Part shown: positions 12,972 through 25,191 of the stretch, in pieces
Layout: every line of letters begins with the position of its first letter
Position numbering within the stretch: position 1 is the first letter of the stretch
Position numbers and translations under genes: made by a program
The notes under the pieces: model-generated
What the model was told of the DNA's origin: nothing
The model's database searches: none
What the model saw: the letters and a program-made list of their open reading frames with translations, nothing else
Origin: Rotaria macrura
Taxonomy: Eukaryota; Rotifera; Eurotatoria; Philodinida; Philodinidae
Reading direction: 5' to 3'
Assembly: GCA_900239685.1 (NCBI GenBank)
Contig: OENT01000597.1
Coordinates: 30,033-94,032, forward strand
DNA length: 64,000 bases

Positions 12972-13137
12972 TCTTGTAGATTTGCCAGTAGCCTTCTGTG
13001 TAATACGCAACCGTAAAGGCGATACACATAACGAGTTATTGGATAGATTGAAAGAGGAAGCAGCATCTATGAACAAACAGTTCAATCCGATTTGCATAAT
13101 TCCAGATTATGAACCCGAGTTGCGTGTCAGTGGGTGA
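12972..13137 (+). pseudogene. MULE transposase catalytic-domain fragment
   Basis: Reads LPVAFCVIRNRKGDTHNELL, then a helix-like stretch and PICIIPDYEPEL. This is the typical MULE core: 'voracious' beta strand, THNELL helix, then Asp in a D(F/Y)E context. It follows naturally from the C-terminal end of the fragment at 10141-10860 (…LQIYIIHGINHG). It ends at a stop at 13135-13137 and no further MULE sequence was seen downstream. Confidence 0.6.
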
Positions 13138-14137
13138 AAAGAGAAATACCCTACAGGTGAGTCCACAGCGGTATATCCATGCCCCCAACCAATGTGCCGT
13201 ATCGGAACCTCCGACTAGTGTTATTGTATATAAGTATCAAGAATGACAGCATTAATCGATTCATCTAGCGTGAATAGGGGAAAAGCACGATAACAAATAT
13301 TTGCATAAGCCCATGTTGCAAAGTAAAGAACAATCATTAGGTAATCGAAATAGTTTTTCACTTCGTATTTCTGATTTTGTATGTTCATATTAGTTTTGGT
13401 CAGGCATAGATTATGTAGTTTAGAGCCTCGTAATGATTCATGATACTAAATGCTTTGTTCAATCCGTGTGACTTTGTTTCTCCATATATTGAATGTTTAT
13501 GACTTCCAACCCATTCAATAGTAATGCGAGTATAATCTAAGGAATATAGTGTGTGTTTGTGTGTGTCGCACGTTCGTTACTAAGACCACTGATTGGAACC
13601 ATAGAAACAGCTCCTGATCCACTATTTCCTGCATCAATGCGACCATCATGATTATGACCTAAATCTTTGTAAGGATGACTGTGTGTTACACCATATTCAG
13701 TAGTGCGAGTTCTAGATTCATAACTATTTTTAGGCAGTTCAGGGTGTGGTTGTAGTGCAAGGATACATCCACACCTTTTTATGAACAATGTACTTCTTCA
13801 GGCCACTTGAATAAAACCACAAGACCAAGTGAAATGGCGATTTTAAACTTGGGATGCACCGGTCCATCGACTACCGGTGCATCCCAAGTTTACACGACGC
13901 TAAACTTTGAATGGTTTGTTCTGCAGTGTGTAGCATATTTCTCAAACTAAACAGGTGTCTCCACAACCAAAAAAAACTCTGGAATGTCTATGTCATGTAT
14001 GAAAATATAATGTAATATAATTATATGTATTGCAGGTTGAAAACACGTTTGGAGTAACGTGCACGTTTCTGCGTTTGATCCAAAATTGTTAAACGTGGCA
14101 TCGTATGCGTATTAGTTCAGTATTTATTACTAAGCAG
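13138..14137. other. Intergenic region with a hairpin
   Basis: No supported gene. A minus-strand 83-codon ORF at 13537-13788 has no recognisable domain. The region contains the perfect hairpin at 13844-13892 and runs into the TATA box of the receptor gene. Confidence 0.45.
13844..13892. repeat. Perfect 20-bp-arm hairpin, 9-nt loop
   Basis: TAAACTTGGGATGCACCGGT at 13844-13863 and its exact reverse complement at 13873-13892 flank the loop CCATCGACT. It is a GC-richer, error-free stem in otherwise AT-rich DNA. It could be two terminal repeats left after internal deletion of an element, or a structured RNA. Confidence 0.85.
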
Positions 14138-14149
14138 TATATATATAAG
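14138..14149 (+). promoter_or_regulatory. TATA box of the LDLa/EGF/7TM receptor gene
   Basis: TATATATATAAG lies 55 nt upstream of the ATG at 14204, leaving room for a transcription start and a short leader. Confidence 0.5.
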
Positions 14150-14581
14150 AGAGGAAAGAATAGTATAGAACCTGATTGATACACTTAATTAACAAAAAAG
14201 GAAATGAGAATAATCTTTCATTTTTTGTACTCAATATATTTTGTGCTTTCGTGCTTTCTGTCAGGAGAAAGAGCTGAGTTCTATCTATTTTATACAGATT
14301 GGGGCAACCACAGTGACTTACACTACAATTGCTTATTTTACAATGTCACAGACGATATCTTTGACTTTGATAAACCATCTCTTCCTATTCATCAATTGAT
14401 TCCATATTGTGAACGACCACTGGAAAGTCGCCAGAATTTATCAAGCGCTTTGTACATCGATGCAAATTCCCCAATTACATTCAAAGAACTGAAACTGCAA
14501 TCAATCACTAGTCAACAACTATTGTCCTGGTCAGCACCCATCGATGTTGCGGAACGCTATCAAATATATGTTAAAAACTCG

Positions 14582-16495
14582 GTAAGCTTGATCGACGATA
14601 CAAAACAAAATCGAAAAAAAGATTTTCTAAAACTGGAACAAAACAGTGCGGGGTAAAAGTAACTTATCAAATTCACTTAGTACCTTTATCTTGTCCCCTC
14701 CCCCCTCTCTCACCCCATATGCAATAGAGAAATCCAGAAGACTTGTATTTTTTTGGAAGCCAAGAGTTTCAAAGTGAAATTAGGTTGCAATAAATTATTC
14801 TGAACAACAGTCTCTACAAGTGTTGAAACATAAAGTGTAAGAATTGGCTTTGGCCTTCTTTTCCTTTCACGACATACCAGAACCTACAATGATTCATAAT
14901 CAACATTGATTGTAAGCAGACTTGCCCACTTACCATCATAAATTATAGCGGAAAATGTTGATATCTCATCGGATACTGCGCGTTAATAGCGACTTGTTAC
15001 AATACATCAGCTAGATCTTTTTACATTTGTAGACAATTAAGATGTTAGAGCGTGAAATATTTTGAAAAAATAATTAAAATAACACAGCCTCTCAATGATC
15101 AACTAAAGGCTATTCATGGTTCAAATTGTAATCCTGCAATATGTTTTGTAGCAGCTATTTTCATGGTATTGCTTTGTTTTCATTTGCTTACACTTATAGC
15201 TATTAGAAAGTTGATCCATGAAAATTTTCCAATAAAATGAACAACACAATATAATTCATAGCAGATTCTGTGAAATAAGAAATTGAATACCATTTCTATT
15301 TTGATCTCATAACGCTGGGTAGATAGAATAATCAGCCCCTTATATTTACTTCCATACCCATATCGTCTTCTGTCTCATCTATTGACTAGGAGAGGCAATG
15401 GATTAATAAATCGTGTTTAAAACTTTTGGGATGCCAATCGTAGACCATTCTCTCTAAAACAAACGTTTCCCGGAAAACCAACGAAAAAACGTTCCCGAGG
15501 CTCGTAAACCCTTTTGTTACTCTCGGGAACTGTTTCAAGGGTTTCTGAAAGCTCGGAAACCCATTTTTTACCACCAGAAACTCTTAAAAGGTTTTCGGTG
15601 GTAACAAACTCGTAAACCAAAAATGGTTTCCAAGCCTCGCATACCCCCTTCCAAGCGTTTACGAGTTTGTTACTACCGGAAACCTTTTAAGAGTTTCTGG
15701 TGGTAAAAAATGGGTTTCCGAGCTTTCAGAAATCCTTGAAACAGTTCCCGACAGTAACAAAAGGGTTTCCGAGCCTCGGAAACGTTTTTTCGTTGGTTTT
15801 CTGGGAAACGGTTTTTTTAGAGAGTTTAAAGATACAAAATGAGTAAATAGTCGTTTGACCAAAGACATGTTCACGAGTAAATTATAGACAACTAAAGTCT
15901 GTACTTGCCTATCTATAGTATGTGTACACATTTTTAAAAACCATTTCATAAAAACCAACGACAAACTCTGTTCAGTAGATCATAAAAGTTCAGTGACTTT
16001 CAGATACGTAGTACAGATACAGATAAGAGCTCGAAAACTGGTGTGTTTGGCTATGGTTGTAGCGTATAGGTGTGAATGTCGATGTAGGTGTAGACAATGA
16101 ATATATAAGCACCCACACAACCGAAACCAAAACCATTTTCAAGACTTCGTAAAAATCCAAGACATATTCAAAATAATTACCAGATCTCTAAGTATCTTTT
16201 TATAAGAATTCCAAAGTTTTATACAAAACTTCAAATGAGTTTTGGTTTCTTTGCAAGGCTTGATACCTGTTTTAGGTCTGTTACTATGTACGAAACAGTT
16301 TTAAGTGCCCGAAGCTTTCTTCGATTCCTTATTCAACCTCGTTTCTTTTCAGTGATATTTCAGGATATGCTGCTGTTCTTCATGTATATGTAGGTTTGTG
16401 TGAGAGGAGATAGGCAATAGTCTTTGTCATTTTTGACCTGAAACTTGCTTCGTTTATGTGAATACAGTAGGTACAAAGTATTATTTTACTCATAG
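14582..16495 (+). other. Long intron of the receptor gene
   Basis: This 1.9-kb intron joins two phase-0 exons. It holds the 375-bp hairpin at 15450-15824 and a stretch of GTGTG/GTAGGTGTAG-like sequence near 16060-16125. A plus-strand reading at about 15052-15240 has one hydrophobic segment but no other support. Confidence 0.65.
15450..15824. mobile_element. Near-perfect 375-bp hairpin made of GTTTCCGAG words
   Basis: Arms 15450-15617 and 15657-15824 are each 168 nt and are reverse complements with few mismatches. The loop is 39 nt (15618-15656). The arms are built from degenerate GTTTCCGAG/CTCGGAAAC and GTTTACGAG words. It sits inside the receptor intron and has no ORF. Equal arm length means no net indels since the two arms last matched. 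The word is shared with the array at 61540-61975. Confidence 0.85.
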
Positions 16496-19400
16496 GCATC
16501 TAGCAACAAAGTGTTAGACTCTCAAGTTTTTCACAATTGTTCCAAGATACTATTCGGTGAATATTGCCAATTCAAACTTGCATTCATTGAATATTCTTTT
16601 CCTGAAAATGTTAGAGAAACTCTTATGTGGAAAAGATGCTGGCCTATTAGAATTGATGAAAGGATCTATAGTGTCACCTGCTACATACATTTCAAGTGTG
16701 ATCGAGGTCCAGGCATGTTTGGGTGTCTTGATTGGAGAGAAATTTGCGATGGAAAAATAGATTGTTTAAATGGCGGCGTTGATGAACAATACTGTGGCGA
16801 ACTTGAGTTGCACCAATGTAAAGGGGATCAAAATTATAGATGCCGCAATGGACAGTGTATTCCACTAGCGTTTCTGCGCGATGATAGAAAGAATCCTGAT
16901 TGTTTGGATAAGACAGATGAGCCCGATTTTTCAATGAACATTGAGTTTGACTACCAATGTGCTCAAGATCCAGCATTCCGGTGTGAAGAAACAACATGCC
17001 GTCATCCACTAGAATTTCCTTGTGGTGATGGCGAGTGTAGCCCTTTCACAGTACCCACTGCCTATCAACAGTGTACAAATCAACGTGGTACACTTATGTC
17101 TATATCAGCGATCGCCTTTCAACAAGCTGCACATATTTTGTCGTATGACTGTTGGTCGGCTATGGTCTGCGTCACATAACTCTTTCCATTATTTCCAGAA
17201 ATCAAATGTGCAGAAATATGTGGACGAAATTCAAAGTTATTATGTACCGCATTCCTTCGCCAACATTGCCCAACTGAGTTTGCGTTTCCCAATTATCCCG
17301 TGATGTTAGGTCACGTGATTTTTATTTACAAAAATAACCAATCATGGAAAAACGATGGCGGTGACAGTGTCTGGAATCCGCATAAAATCTGTTATCACGA
17401 TCATTTGTGCGATGATGTTTTTCATGGCACAACATTTCACTTCAACGGTTTAACATGTCGCCTTTTTCTGGAAATTTTTCTCTCAGCTCCACATCGACAG
17501 TGGTCCGATTTGACTGCTACAGTTCAAAAGGTATTTAGTGCAGCGTGTTTTGCTTCAAGTAGTACAACAAATCAGTCTGATTGCAAACAACAAGAAATAC
17601 TTTTCCAATGTCCAAATTCTAGCAAGTGCATATCAACGCATCGTTTACTCGATAATTTTATTGACTGTGCCAACGGTGCCGACGAAAAATACAATGATTC
17701 ATGTTCACTTAAGAATCAGCACCGATTTCAGTGCATATCAGACTCAGAAAGATGTATTTCTCTTGCTACTGTTCGGGATGGTATAGGAGATTGTACCAAC
17801 GGAGAAGACGAAGAAGACCCAATTGAATTTGCTAAAACGCAGCGAATAAACTTTCCAACTCTCTGTGATGGGTTTGTTGAACGTCAAAATGAACTTTAAG
17901 ACGAACTAATTGAGAATGATGAGACTGGATGTGAACAATGGCCATGTAGTAACCAATATACTCAGTGTGACGGATTTTTCAATTGTGGCAATGGTTATGA
18001 TGAGCAAAACTGCACAAAGTCATTGTCGTTTTGCTCACCAAAAGAACAACCGTGTTTATCACCGAAGAATAACAGTTTAACGTGCTTGCCTCTCGCTCAA
18101 GTCAATGACAAGATTGTTGACTGTCTTGGAGCATCTGATGAACGCCCACTGTGCCGGTCATCATCCCATGAATATCACAAGCGCTACCGGTGCTGGAATT
18201 CTACTCAATGCATTGAGCCAAAATCACTCTGTTCCCGTAACGCTTTCTGTACATTCGAAGACGACTTACAGTTTTGTCACAAAATCGATTTTCACCCGAA
18301 TATGAGGCGTTTGTGTGACCCAGCTTGGGCAAATAATCGTAGTGTGATAGAAGAACTACTATGTAGTCTAAACGGGAGAGATAAACCAAAGATAGTTCAT
18401 TTCTCACTTCGACCTGGTCGACATGGGCAACAAGGAATTGTTAATAAACGCTCATATTTATCCGTACGTCGAAAACCTATTCACCTCATAAATCGTAAAG
18501 AAAACATGGAGTTATATCAAGCATGGTATTGTAATCGAGGGATCTTAATGTATGCGGGTACATCTTCAAAACAAAGCCATTGCTTATGTCCACCCGCTTA
18601 CTATGTTGATTGATGTCAGTTTCAAAGTCAGCGAGTGAGTCTCACTGTTCAGTTTATTAGAGAAAATGGACCTAATTGGCATATCGTCTTTGACATATTG
18701 CTGATCCTTATGAACGATGATGGCACAATTGAGTCATATGATAATATTATCTACGCGCCTGCTCGTGTTTGTAGCGTTACATTTAACATCTATCTACTCT
18801 ATCGCACTCACCCAAAAAGTGCAGCGGGGAATTATTCCCTACGCGTTGATGCATTTAATAAAAAGACCTTGGAATATCATGCTAGTTGGTATTTGATGAT
18901 TCCTTTTCAGTTTCTACCGGTTAGTCGACTTTCTGTCAAATTAATTATTCCTCAGAAACGAGCTGAGGAGTCCCGATTCTGCCTGCAGCGCGAATGCATT
19001 CACGGCCGGTGCATTTGCTACGTCAATACAGATAAATACTTTTGCCAATGCTTCGTAGGATGGTGGGGACTGACCTGCAATATGACTTATACTATCCGTT
19101 GTTCGCCCGGCTCACTCAGTGTCTATTCAGACATTTGCATATGTCCAATGAGTAAATTCGGGCCTCGTTGCTATCTTACTGATTCGCTGTGCCAAGCAGA
19201 AACTTGTCAGCATGATGGTCTTTGTGTTCCTGCAGATATACTTACTGCTTAACGGAACTTTTGGTGTATCTGTCGTGACGGCTTTTCCGGAAGACAATGC
19301 GAAATTCTGGAAACACAAATCCGGATTTCGTTCAAAGATTTGACTGCTCCTGCGTCTATTCGAGCTCACTTTATCGCAATACAAAATGAATCAGATCCTG

Positions 19401-20930
19401 TACGATGGACTACGTTCAGCAAGGTCGCCTTGGAATCTAACAATGCACTTCTCCATACTACCAATCCATTTCATCTTATATTTATTGAGTTTAACCACAA
19501 TTATTACTTAAGTATGACGCAAGAAGAGTATACTCCTAATGCCAACATATTGAATGAGATATCTCCATCTCGTCGATGTGTGCCTATCCATGAGCTCTTG
19601 AATGCTACTCTTCTAGCTTATTCAATGCTTCGACGAATCAAATATTATCATAAACCGTGCCAAGACCATGAAGAAATAGTATGTATACACGATGAAAGGT
19701 TCATGTGTCTGTGCGATGCAAATCATCATGCAAATTGCTTCGAATTCGATCACAACATGACATATAATTGTCGAGGTAGTAACTATTGTGAGAATGGCGC
19801 CCAGTGCTATCAAGATGATTTATCGTGTCCGACTGCTTCCATGTGCATCTGTCCCGAGTGCTTTTACGGTACAAGTTGCCAATTTACCACCAAAGGTTTC
19901 GGTCTATCTTTAGATGCCATTTTGGGTTACTATATACAACCACACCAGAACTTCATTTACCAACCTATGACAGTCAGAGTGACTGCAGGTCTCACTGTAG
20001 TGATGCTCATAATTGGTTTAATCAATGGAAGTTTGTGTACAATAACATTTTGGTCCAAGACTTCTATGGAAGTCGGTTGTGGTCTTTATTTGTTAGCATC
20101 ATCTGTCACCTCCCTTCTTTCAATAAGCATGTTTGCATTAAAATTTTGGCTACTATTTTTCACTCAAACCAACCTAATCATCAAGCCAACTGAACTGTCT
20201 CTCTATTGCATCTCAATGGAGTTCTTACTCAAATTCTTTCTCAACAGCGTAGAATGGTATAATGCTTGTGTGGCAGCCGAAAGGGCAGTTACTGTCTGGA
20301 AAGGAGCTAGCTTTAATCGGGCCAAGAGCCGACGAGTTGCCAAATGGATTATAGTCTCTATTATTCTTGCCACTTGTGTCACTGGAATACATGACCCACT
20401 ACATCGTTATCTAGCTTACGAGGCTGATGAACTGCGTACATGGTGCATTGTTAGATATTCGCTGTCTGTACAGGTCTTTAATACCGTAATCAATACAGTA
20501 CACTTTTTTGCACCGTTCTTAATTAATATTGTTTCCAGTCTTTCTATAATCATCATGATTGCCAAGAAGCGGTCAGTGACTAGAAAGCAACATGCATACA
20601 GGGACCATCTGTGCAAGCAATTGCGTCAGCACAAGCAACTGCTTATCAGCCTTACCATATTAGTTCTTCTTGGTTTACCGCGCTTGATTATTGCATTCAT
20701 TCCAGGATGTATGAAATCAGCTCGTAACTCAGAAATCTTCATCATTGGTTATATGATCTCATTTTTACCTTCCATGCTTTCTTTTTTTCGTATTTGTTCT
20801 CTCTTCTACTGTATACATGAATGCATGCCGTGAATCGATTAAACGGTGGCGCACTATTTTCTGAAAACGGTTGATTCATTCTATTTTTCTCCTTCCTCGC
20901 GATAAGACGTATTCAATAATATTGTAAGTA

Positions 20931-22862
20931 CCATGGCGAAAATTTCTGGGAAAAAAGTGTTTCGAAAACGCGTTTCCCCATTGCTTCGAAACGCGTTGAT
21001 GCTGGCCGGTTTAACGCGTTTCACGTCTTCTAAAATAAAAATTGCGGAACGATTCTTTCTTAGCAGCATTTCGCAGTCTTTCTCAAACTATGGTATTTCA
21101 CAATTTAGGGGCGAAAAATCAATTAAAACCACGAAGGACTTCGTAGAACTCAACCTATACACGCTATCTAAGCACCCCATTTACATTAAATCACTATTAT
21201 TTTTTAGCTAACCTACATTTATTTTGATACATTAAAGAGGTGGATTCGAACATGAGAGCACCAGAGTAGAAGATATGCGCACTTATCATTCAACTAAAAT
21301 AGTCGTATAGTATATGTGTCTATTCTAATGTCATTTTGACGTGCATTTAAACTTATTTGAATAAGTTTCTGTTAGCTCGTATCGACGGGCATAAAATAGT
21401 TTATTTATTTCATATTTTAAATCTTCGCTTAAGGTCCTTTAAATCACTATATATATATATATAACGATAACGAAAAGAAGAGAGAGAAACACAATCACAA
21501 TAACAAATATAATAAAAGACATGAATGAGAGAGAGCAAAGAAAGAAGATATCAAGGGAAGATAGGTGATGAATCATCGCTAACAGTTTCGTTTCCACATA
21601 TGAATGAGTGATGAAGAATCTTATTTATACTCCTGCTTCTACCCAAGCAGGAGTGTAATTTTCTGTTATTTTATTTTAAATTTAACTTTAAAAAGTAGGA
21701 TCAGCAAAGCTATTTTCTAAGCAAAAATATCGAACGAAAATGAATTGAATTCGATATAAAATGGATTTAAAATTTGAAAGAATTAAACTTCATGTATCTA
21801 AACTCTAAAGAGAATCCTATTATAAATTTTGAATTTTTTGAATATTTTTCTTGGATGTAATAATCTTTTGTAAAGGCAAATCCATGATCTGTAAGACCAA
21901 GCATATTCATAATTGAAAGATATTTTTTTTCTGTGATTCTAATCTCTTTCATGAGTAAGCCATAATTAGCTGTATCGATAAAATACGAACGAAGTTCATA
22001 TTATAGTCATGTTTTCGAGAGTATATAATCAGTCACTATAAGGAAGTTCACATAAATTCACAATAATAATTATTAGAAATTATAAATTGCCGGAAAATGC
22101 TTTTCTTTCATAGTAATGGTAAGCTGTCATACACATTAGTTTTACTTCAGTCGTCACTAAGTTTTTTCAATATTTTTAATATTTAATACAGTCCAGTATT
22201 CAATGCCACGAAACTCGTTTCATTTGAAGGAAAAGGTACTGAGATAAGTTTTCTAACAAGAGATATACTTTAGTTACACTCTAATGTTCAATGCTAGTCT
22301 AACTTGGAATTAGCTTTAGAAAAGGACGTAATCTGCCTAAGTATTAGGAGAATTCGATTCTGACCTTGCTCACCGAAGATTTTCACCGCCATCTTTATGA
22401 CCAAAAACAATGCAATCAGTAAATCGTTTGTAAAACTAGTTCGCATACTTTTGACAATCATGAAAATACCGGAGTTTTCTTAACCCACATGCTTCATGAA
22501 GATAAATTTGGTGGCAGTTGCTGCGACAAAAGAGAATCGTTTTCATCGATCGAAGCGTGAAACATGCAGAATACATTTTAAAGAGACGCGTTTCCCGTTT
22601 GCTCCTAATTGTGACTCTGTAAAATGCGTTCCTTGTCGACCAACATCAATTCAATAGCGTATCGCTTCGTAAACGCTTTGAAATGTAATTCTAAAAAAAA
22701 AGCGTTTCACATTATCTAGAAAAGTAAAGGACTGTAAAACGCGTTCTATCTAAGTAACGATAGTGCGAAACGCACTTCCTCTCGAAAAAACGGAGAGAAA
22801 CGTATGTCTGAACCTCGGAAACGCGTTATGCCATGGGTTTCTTTAAATATTTTACACCATGG
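20931..22862. mobile_element. Putative element with CCATGG termini and GAAACGCG words
   Basis: The left end (CCATGGCGAAAATTTCTGGG) resembles the reverse complement of the right end (TTTAAATATTTTACACCATGG region, ending 22862). Subterminal zones 20935-21030 and 22560-22830 are rich in CGCGTTTC/GAAACGCG words in both orientations. The 1.3-kb middle is AT-rich, has no transposase-like ORF and includes a short (TA)n tract near 21450. No target duplication was recognised, so the limits are tentative. Confidence 0.45.
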
Positions 22863-22865
22863 GAT

Positions 22866-25000
22866 TATGTACACTTTGCTTAAATGTACGTGGCCTACAC
22901 ACTTGATGGGATGAAGTTTATCTACTCTCTACTAAGTATCAATTTGATATTCTCGTTCTTGGTGAAGTTGGAAACGGGGATAACCAGTTATTTGGTGCGA
23001 TCTACCCGTTCTATCGTTCTTTTTACCAAGAGGGACAAAATCCGCATGGAGTTGTTATCATACTAATTCGTCAAACGATCCCTAACTCCCGTATTCCATG
23101 ATCGTTACCAAATGTATGTATTATAGAGCTACAGTTCGAAGTAATTTGCCCTTTAATCGACATCTACTCACCAGCTAGTAAATCTCGGTCGTGGGATGAT
23201 CTCTCCTATTTTGTTTCAACACCATGTGTTATCATGGGAGATTTTAACATCGATTTGGAATAAAACGACGAGAGGGGCAATAACCTACTTACTTGGGCAG
23301 ATGGCTATTAGCTCACTCCATTTGTACCGGATGCACACACATCTCTTCGATCAAAACGAACAATCGACTATGCACTCGCATCAGGATTCGAAATTTCAGT
23401 TCAGACGTATGAAGGTTCTACGGCAAGTGACCAAAACGAATTTTTTTGTGTCATAACTTGTGAACGTCATAAAACAGACACATGGCTTCAAGAAAATCCT
23501 GAAATATCTTTTCTCTTATAATGTCATACACGTATACATTTTTGGAACATGAATGGTTGACGTGTCATTATTATATAACCTACGGAGCATTTGTTGATTT
23601 TCCTGGAACACTAGCGGCTCGCTGTACGAAGACTTTTTCCTCTTAAAATGGAGCGAGTGGCTATGCGTAGCAGTCTCAAGATTCTTCTAGCGCGTAGTAG
23701 ATAAGTGGCTTTTCAAGCGACATGGAAAGGAAGTATCTTGCTTCCAGAAGAAGCTCGACATCTTCGAAATACTGCACGTTCAGAACTTAAACGTTTTCAA
23801 TAAGAACAACTAGTCAAGAGGTTAGTTGATCGTCATAAATCTGGACCAGAATAAGTACTATTTTTGAATCATACCAAAAGACATTTTCGTGCAGCAAAAT
23901 CAGCTGTTCGTGGACGGACATCACCGAATGGAGGATCCATCAAGGATTTCCAACGCATGGCTATACCCATGCAACTGATTACTATGAGCAGCGTTTTGAA
24001 GAACCAGTTGTGGTAAGGCCTCATCCTTACGTTGATTCTGCACCACGTATTTTTGACAATTAGTCGGATCCCACCCCATTGATAATTTATCCTGAAATTC
24101 TCAAGACCTTGGTTGGTAGAGATAAGAAGTGATCGCATGATAGTCATGGATTGTCAGCATATTTACTTAGCAATATTCCTAAAAACTATTGGCATTTTTT
24201 CGTTCGCTTATACAATCACTCATTTTTAACATGCTTTCTACTAAAACGATCGAAAGACGTCAGAATGATCCTCCTCGCAAAAATGGATTCTGTTTGCACT
24301 CCAGACCACACTTGACCAATCTCACTATTAGATTCTTCCCCAAGGGGGAAAAGCGAGACTTCAGGAGTGCATACGTCATCCGTACTTCACACTACTTCAC
24401 TTATACTTCATGGTACTTCAGCCGCACTTCAAAAACATTTTGAAGTAGATGAAGTCTCGCTTCCACTCCCCACCCCCTTGTTTTTTCCTCGAAGTTCAGG
24501 AGCTTCTGTTTCTCAACAGGTTCATACAAGTACTGAAAGGTCGAAGAATTCTATCCGATAAACAGTCAGGTTTCCGTGGTGGACATCGTCTGCAAACATG
24601 AGTTTTACTGTTAATGGAACAAATATCATGGTATGTGTCTAATAGTTTGCCAGTGGCTCCGGCATTCGTCGATTTCAAGAGTGCATTCGATCAACTGTAG
24701 TTCGAAGGATGTCTTGGATAATTAACACGGAAGGGTACCCCACGGATTTTGTTCGATGGGTTCGTGTCTGGTTAGAAAGTAGGAAAACTACGGTGGAGAT
24801 CCAGGGAACACGTTCACGGTGATATTCAATGCGTCGGGGTGGACAGTAAGTGTCTAGTTTTACACCAACCTCTTCGTTATCTACCATGCTGATATGGAGG
24901 CCTTTATTCCCATGGCCATGCCATTTTTCTTCGCTGATGATCTAGCACCTGTTATCGCTGGTCATATGGGTATTAGATACACTGATCAGTGCATCGGCAT
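22866..25000 (+). mobile_element. Decayed non-LTR (LINE) retrotransposon, endonuclease plus reverse transcriptase
   Basis: Reading across frames gives an APE-type endonuclease: NVRGL near 22885, then VIMGDFNIDLE at 23225-23262 with the catalytic Asp/Asn, then a SDQN-type segment near 23430. A linker follows, then reverse transcriptase: a PISLL-like motif at about 24320, LSDKQSGFRGGHR at 24555-24595, APAFVDFKSAFDQL at 24655-24698, and FADDLA at 24928-24946, the polymerase Y/F-A-D-D box. Many stops and frameshifts show it is dead. A 140-bp element (24341-24480) is inserted in the reverse transcriptase. Homology fades after about 25000. Confidence 0.8.
24341..24480. mobile_element. 140-bp mini-element with CAAGGGGG termini and ACTTCA words
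   Basis: The termini CAAGGGGGAAAAGCGAG (left) and CCCCCTTG (right) are inverted, with AGCGAGACTTCA matched by TGAAGTCTCGCTT further in. The interior is mostly repeats of TACTTCA. The insertion lies inside the LINE reverse transcriptase. Flanks TTCTTCCC and TTTTTTCC agree at 6 of 8 positions, a possible worn 8-bp target duplication as made by hAT transposases. Confidence 0.65.
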
Positions 25001-25190
25001 ATCTATTAATGAATATGAAAACAAAACATTTAAAAAACCATTATTTTCTATTTATCACATTGGAACAATGGAAATATTTGACTTATTCTGTAAATTTACA
25101 AAACTACATGGCAGATCTGAATATAAATATATGCAAGTACAAAGACAGATTCTGAGCATTAGCAGTCGAAGTTAGCTAGGAAATATCTAC
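25000..25190. other. Unassigned sequence between LINE and the next element
   Basis: An open frame runs through here (to 25175), but its sequence has no recognisable domain and does not continue the reverse transcriptase. Base 25191 is undetermined. Confidence 0.35.
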
Positions 25191-25191
25191 N

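Larger units (their letters stand above)
14204..20864 (+). pseudogene. LDLa/EGF-repeat 7-transmembrane receptor, point-mutated copy
   Basis: Large cell-surface receptor; ligand unknown. Exon 1 (14204-14581, 126 codons) begins with a signal peptide (MRIIFHFLYSIYFVLSCFLS). A phase-0 intron (14582-16495, GTAAGC...CATAG) leads to exon 2 (16496-20864). Domains in order: about six to eight LDL-receptor class A modules (16690-18200, with CDG..DC.NG.DE patterns), EGF-like modules near 18979-19080, 19190-19310 and 19775-19890, then a rhodopsin-type 7TM bundle (19975-20865) with AERAVTVW in place of DRY. One frame stays open across 4.3 kb of exon 2 except for stops at 17177 (TAA), 17897 (TAA), 18611 (TGA) and 19250 (TAA). 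In the T-run near 20785 the frame slips by one, after which the expected tail NACRESIKRW appears and ends at 20862-20864. A young pseudogene is the simplest reading. Confidence 0.82.

Noticed and set aside
13537-13788. Minus-strand 83-codon ORF with THSHPYKDLGHNHDGRIDAG
   Set aside because: It has a suggestive His/Asp pattern, but no domain, signal or splice support that I can identify.
21235-21300. tRNA-like TTCGAATCCACC on the minus strand
   Set aside because: The bases that should pair to form the T-stem do not match, and no cloverleaf can be drawn.
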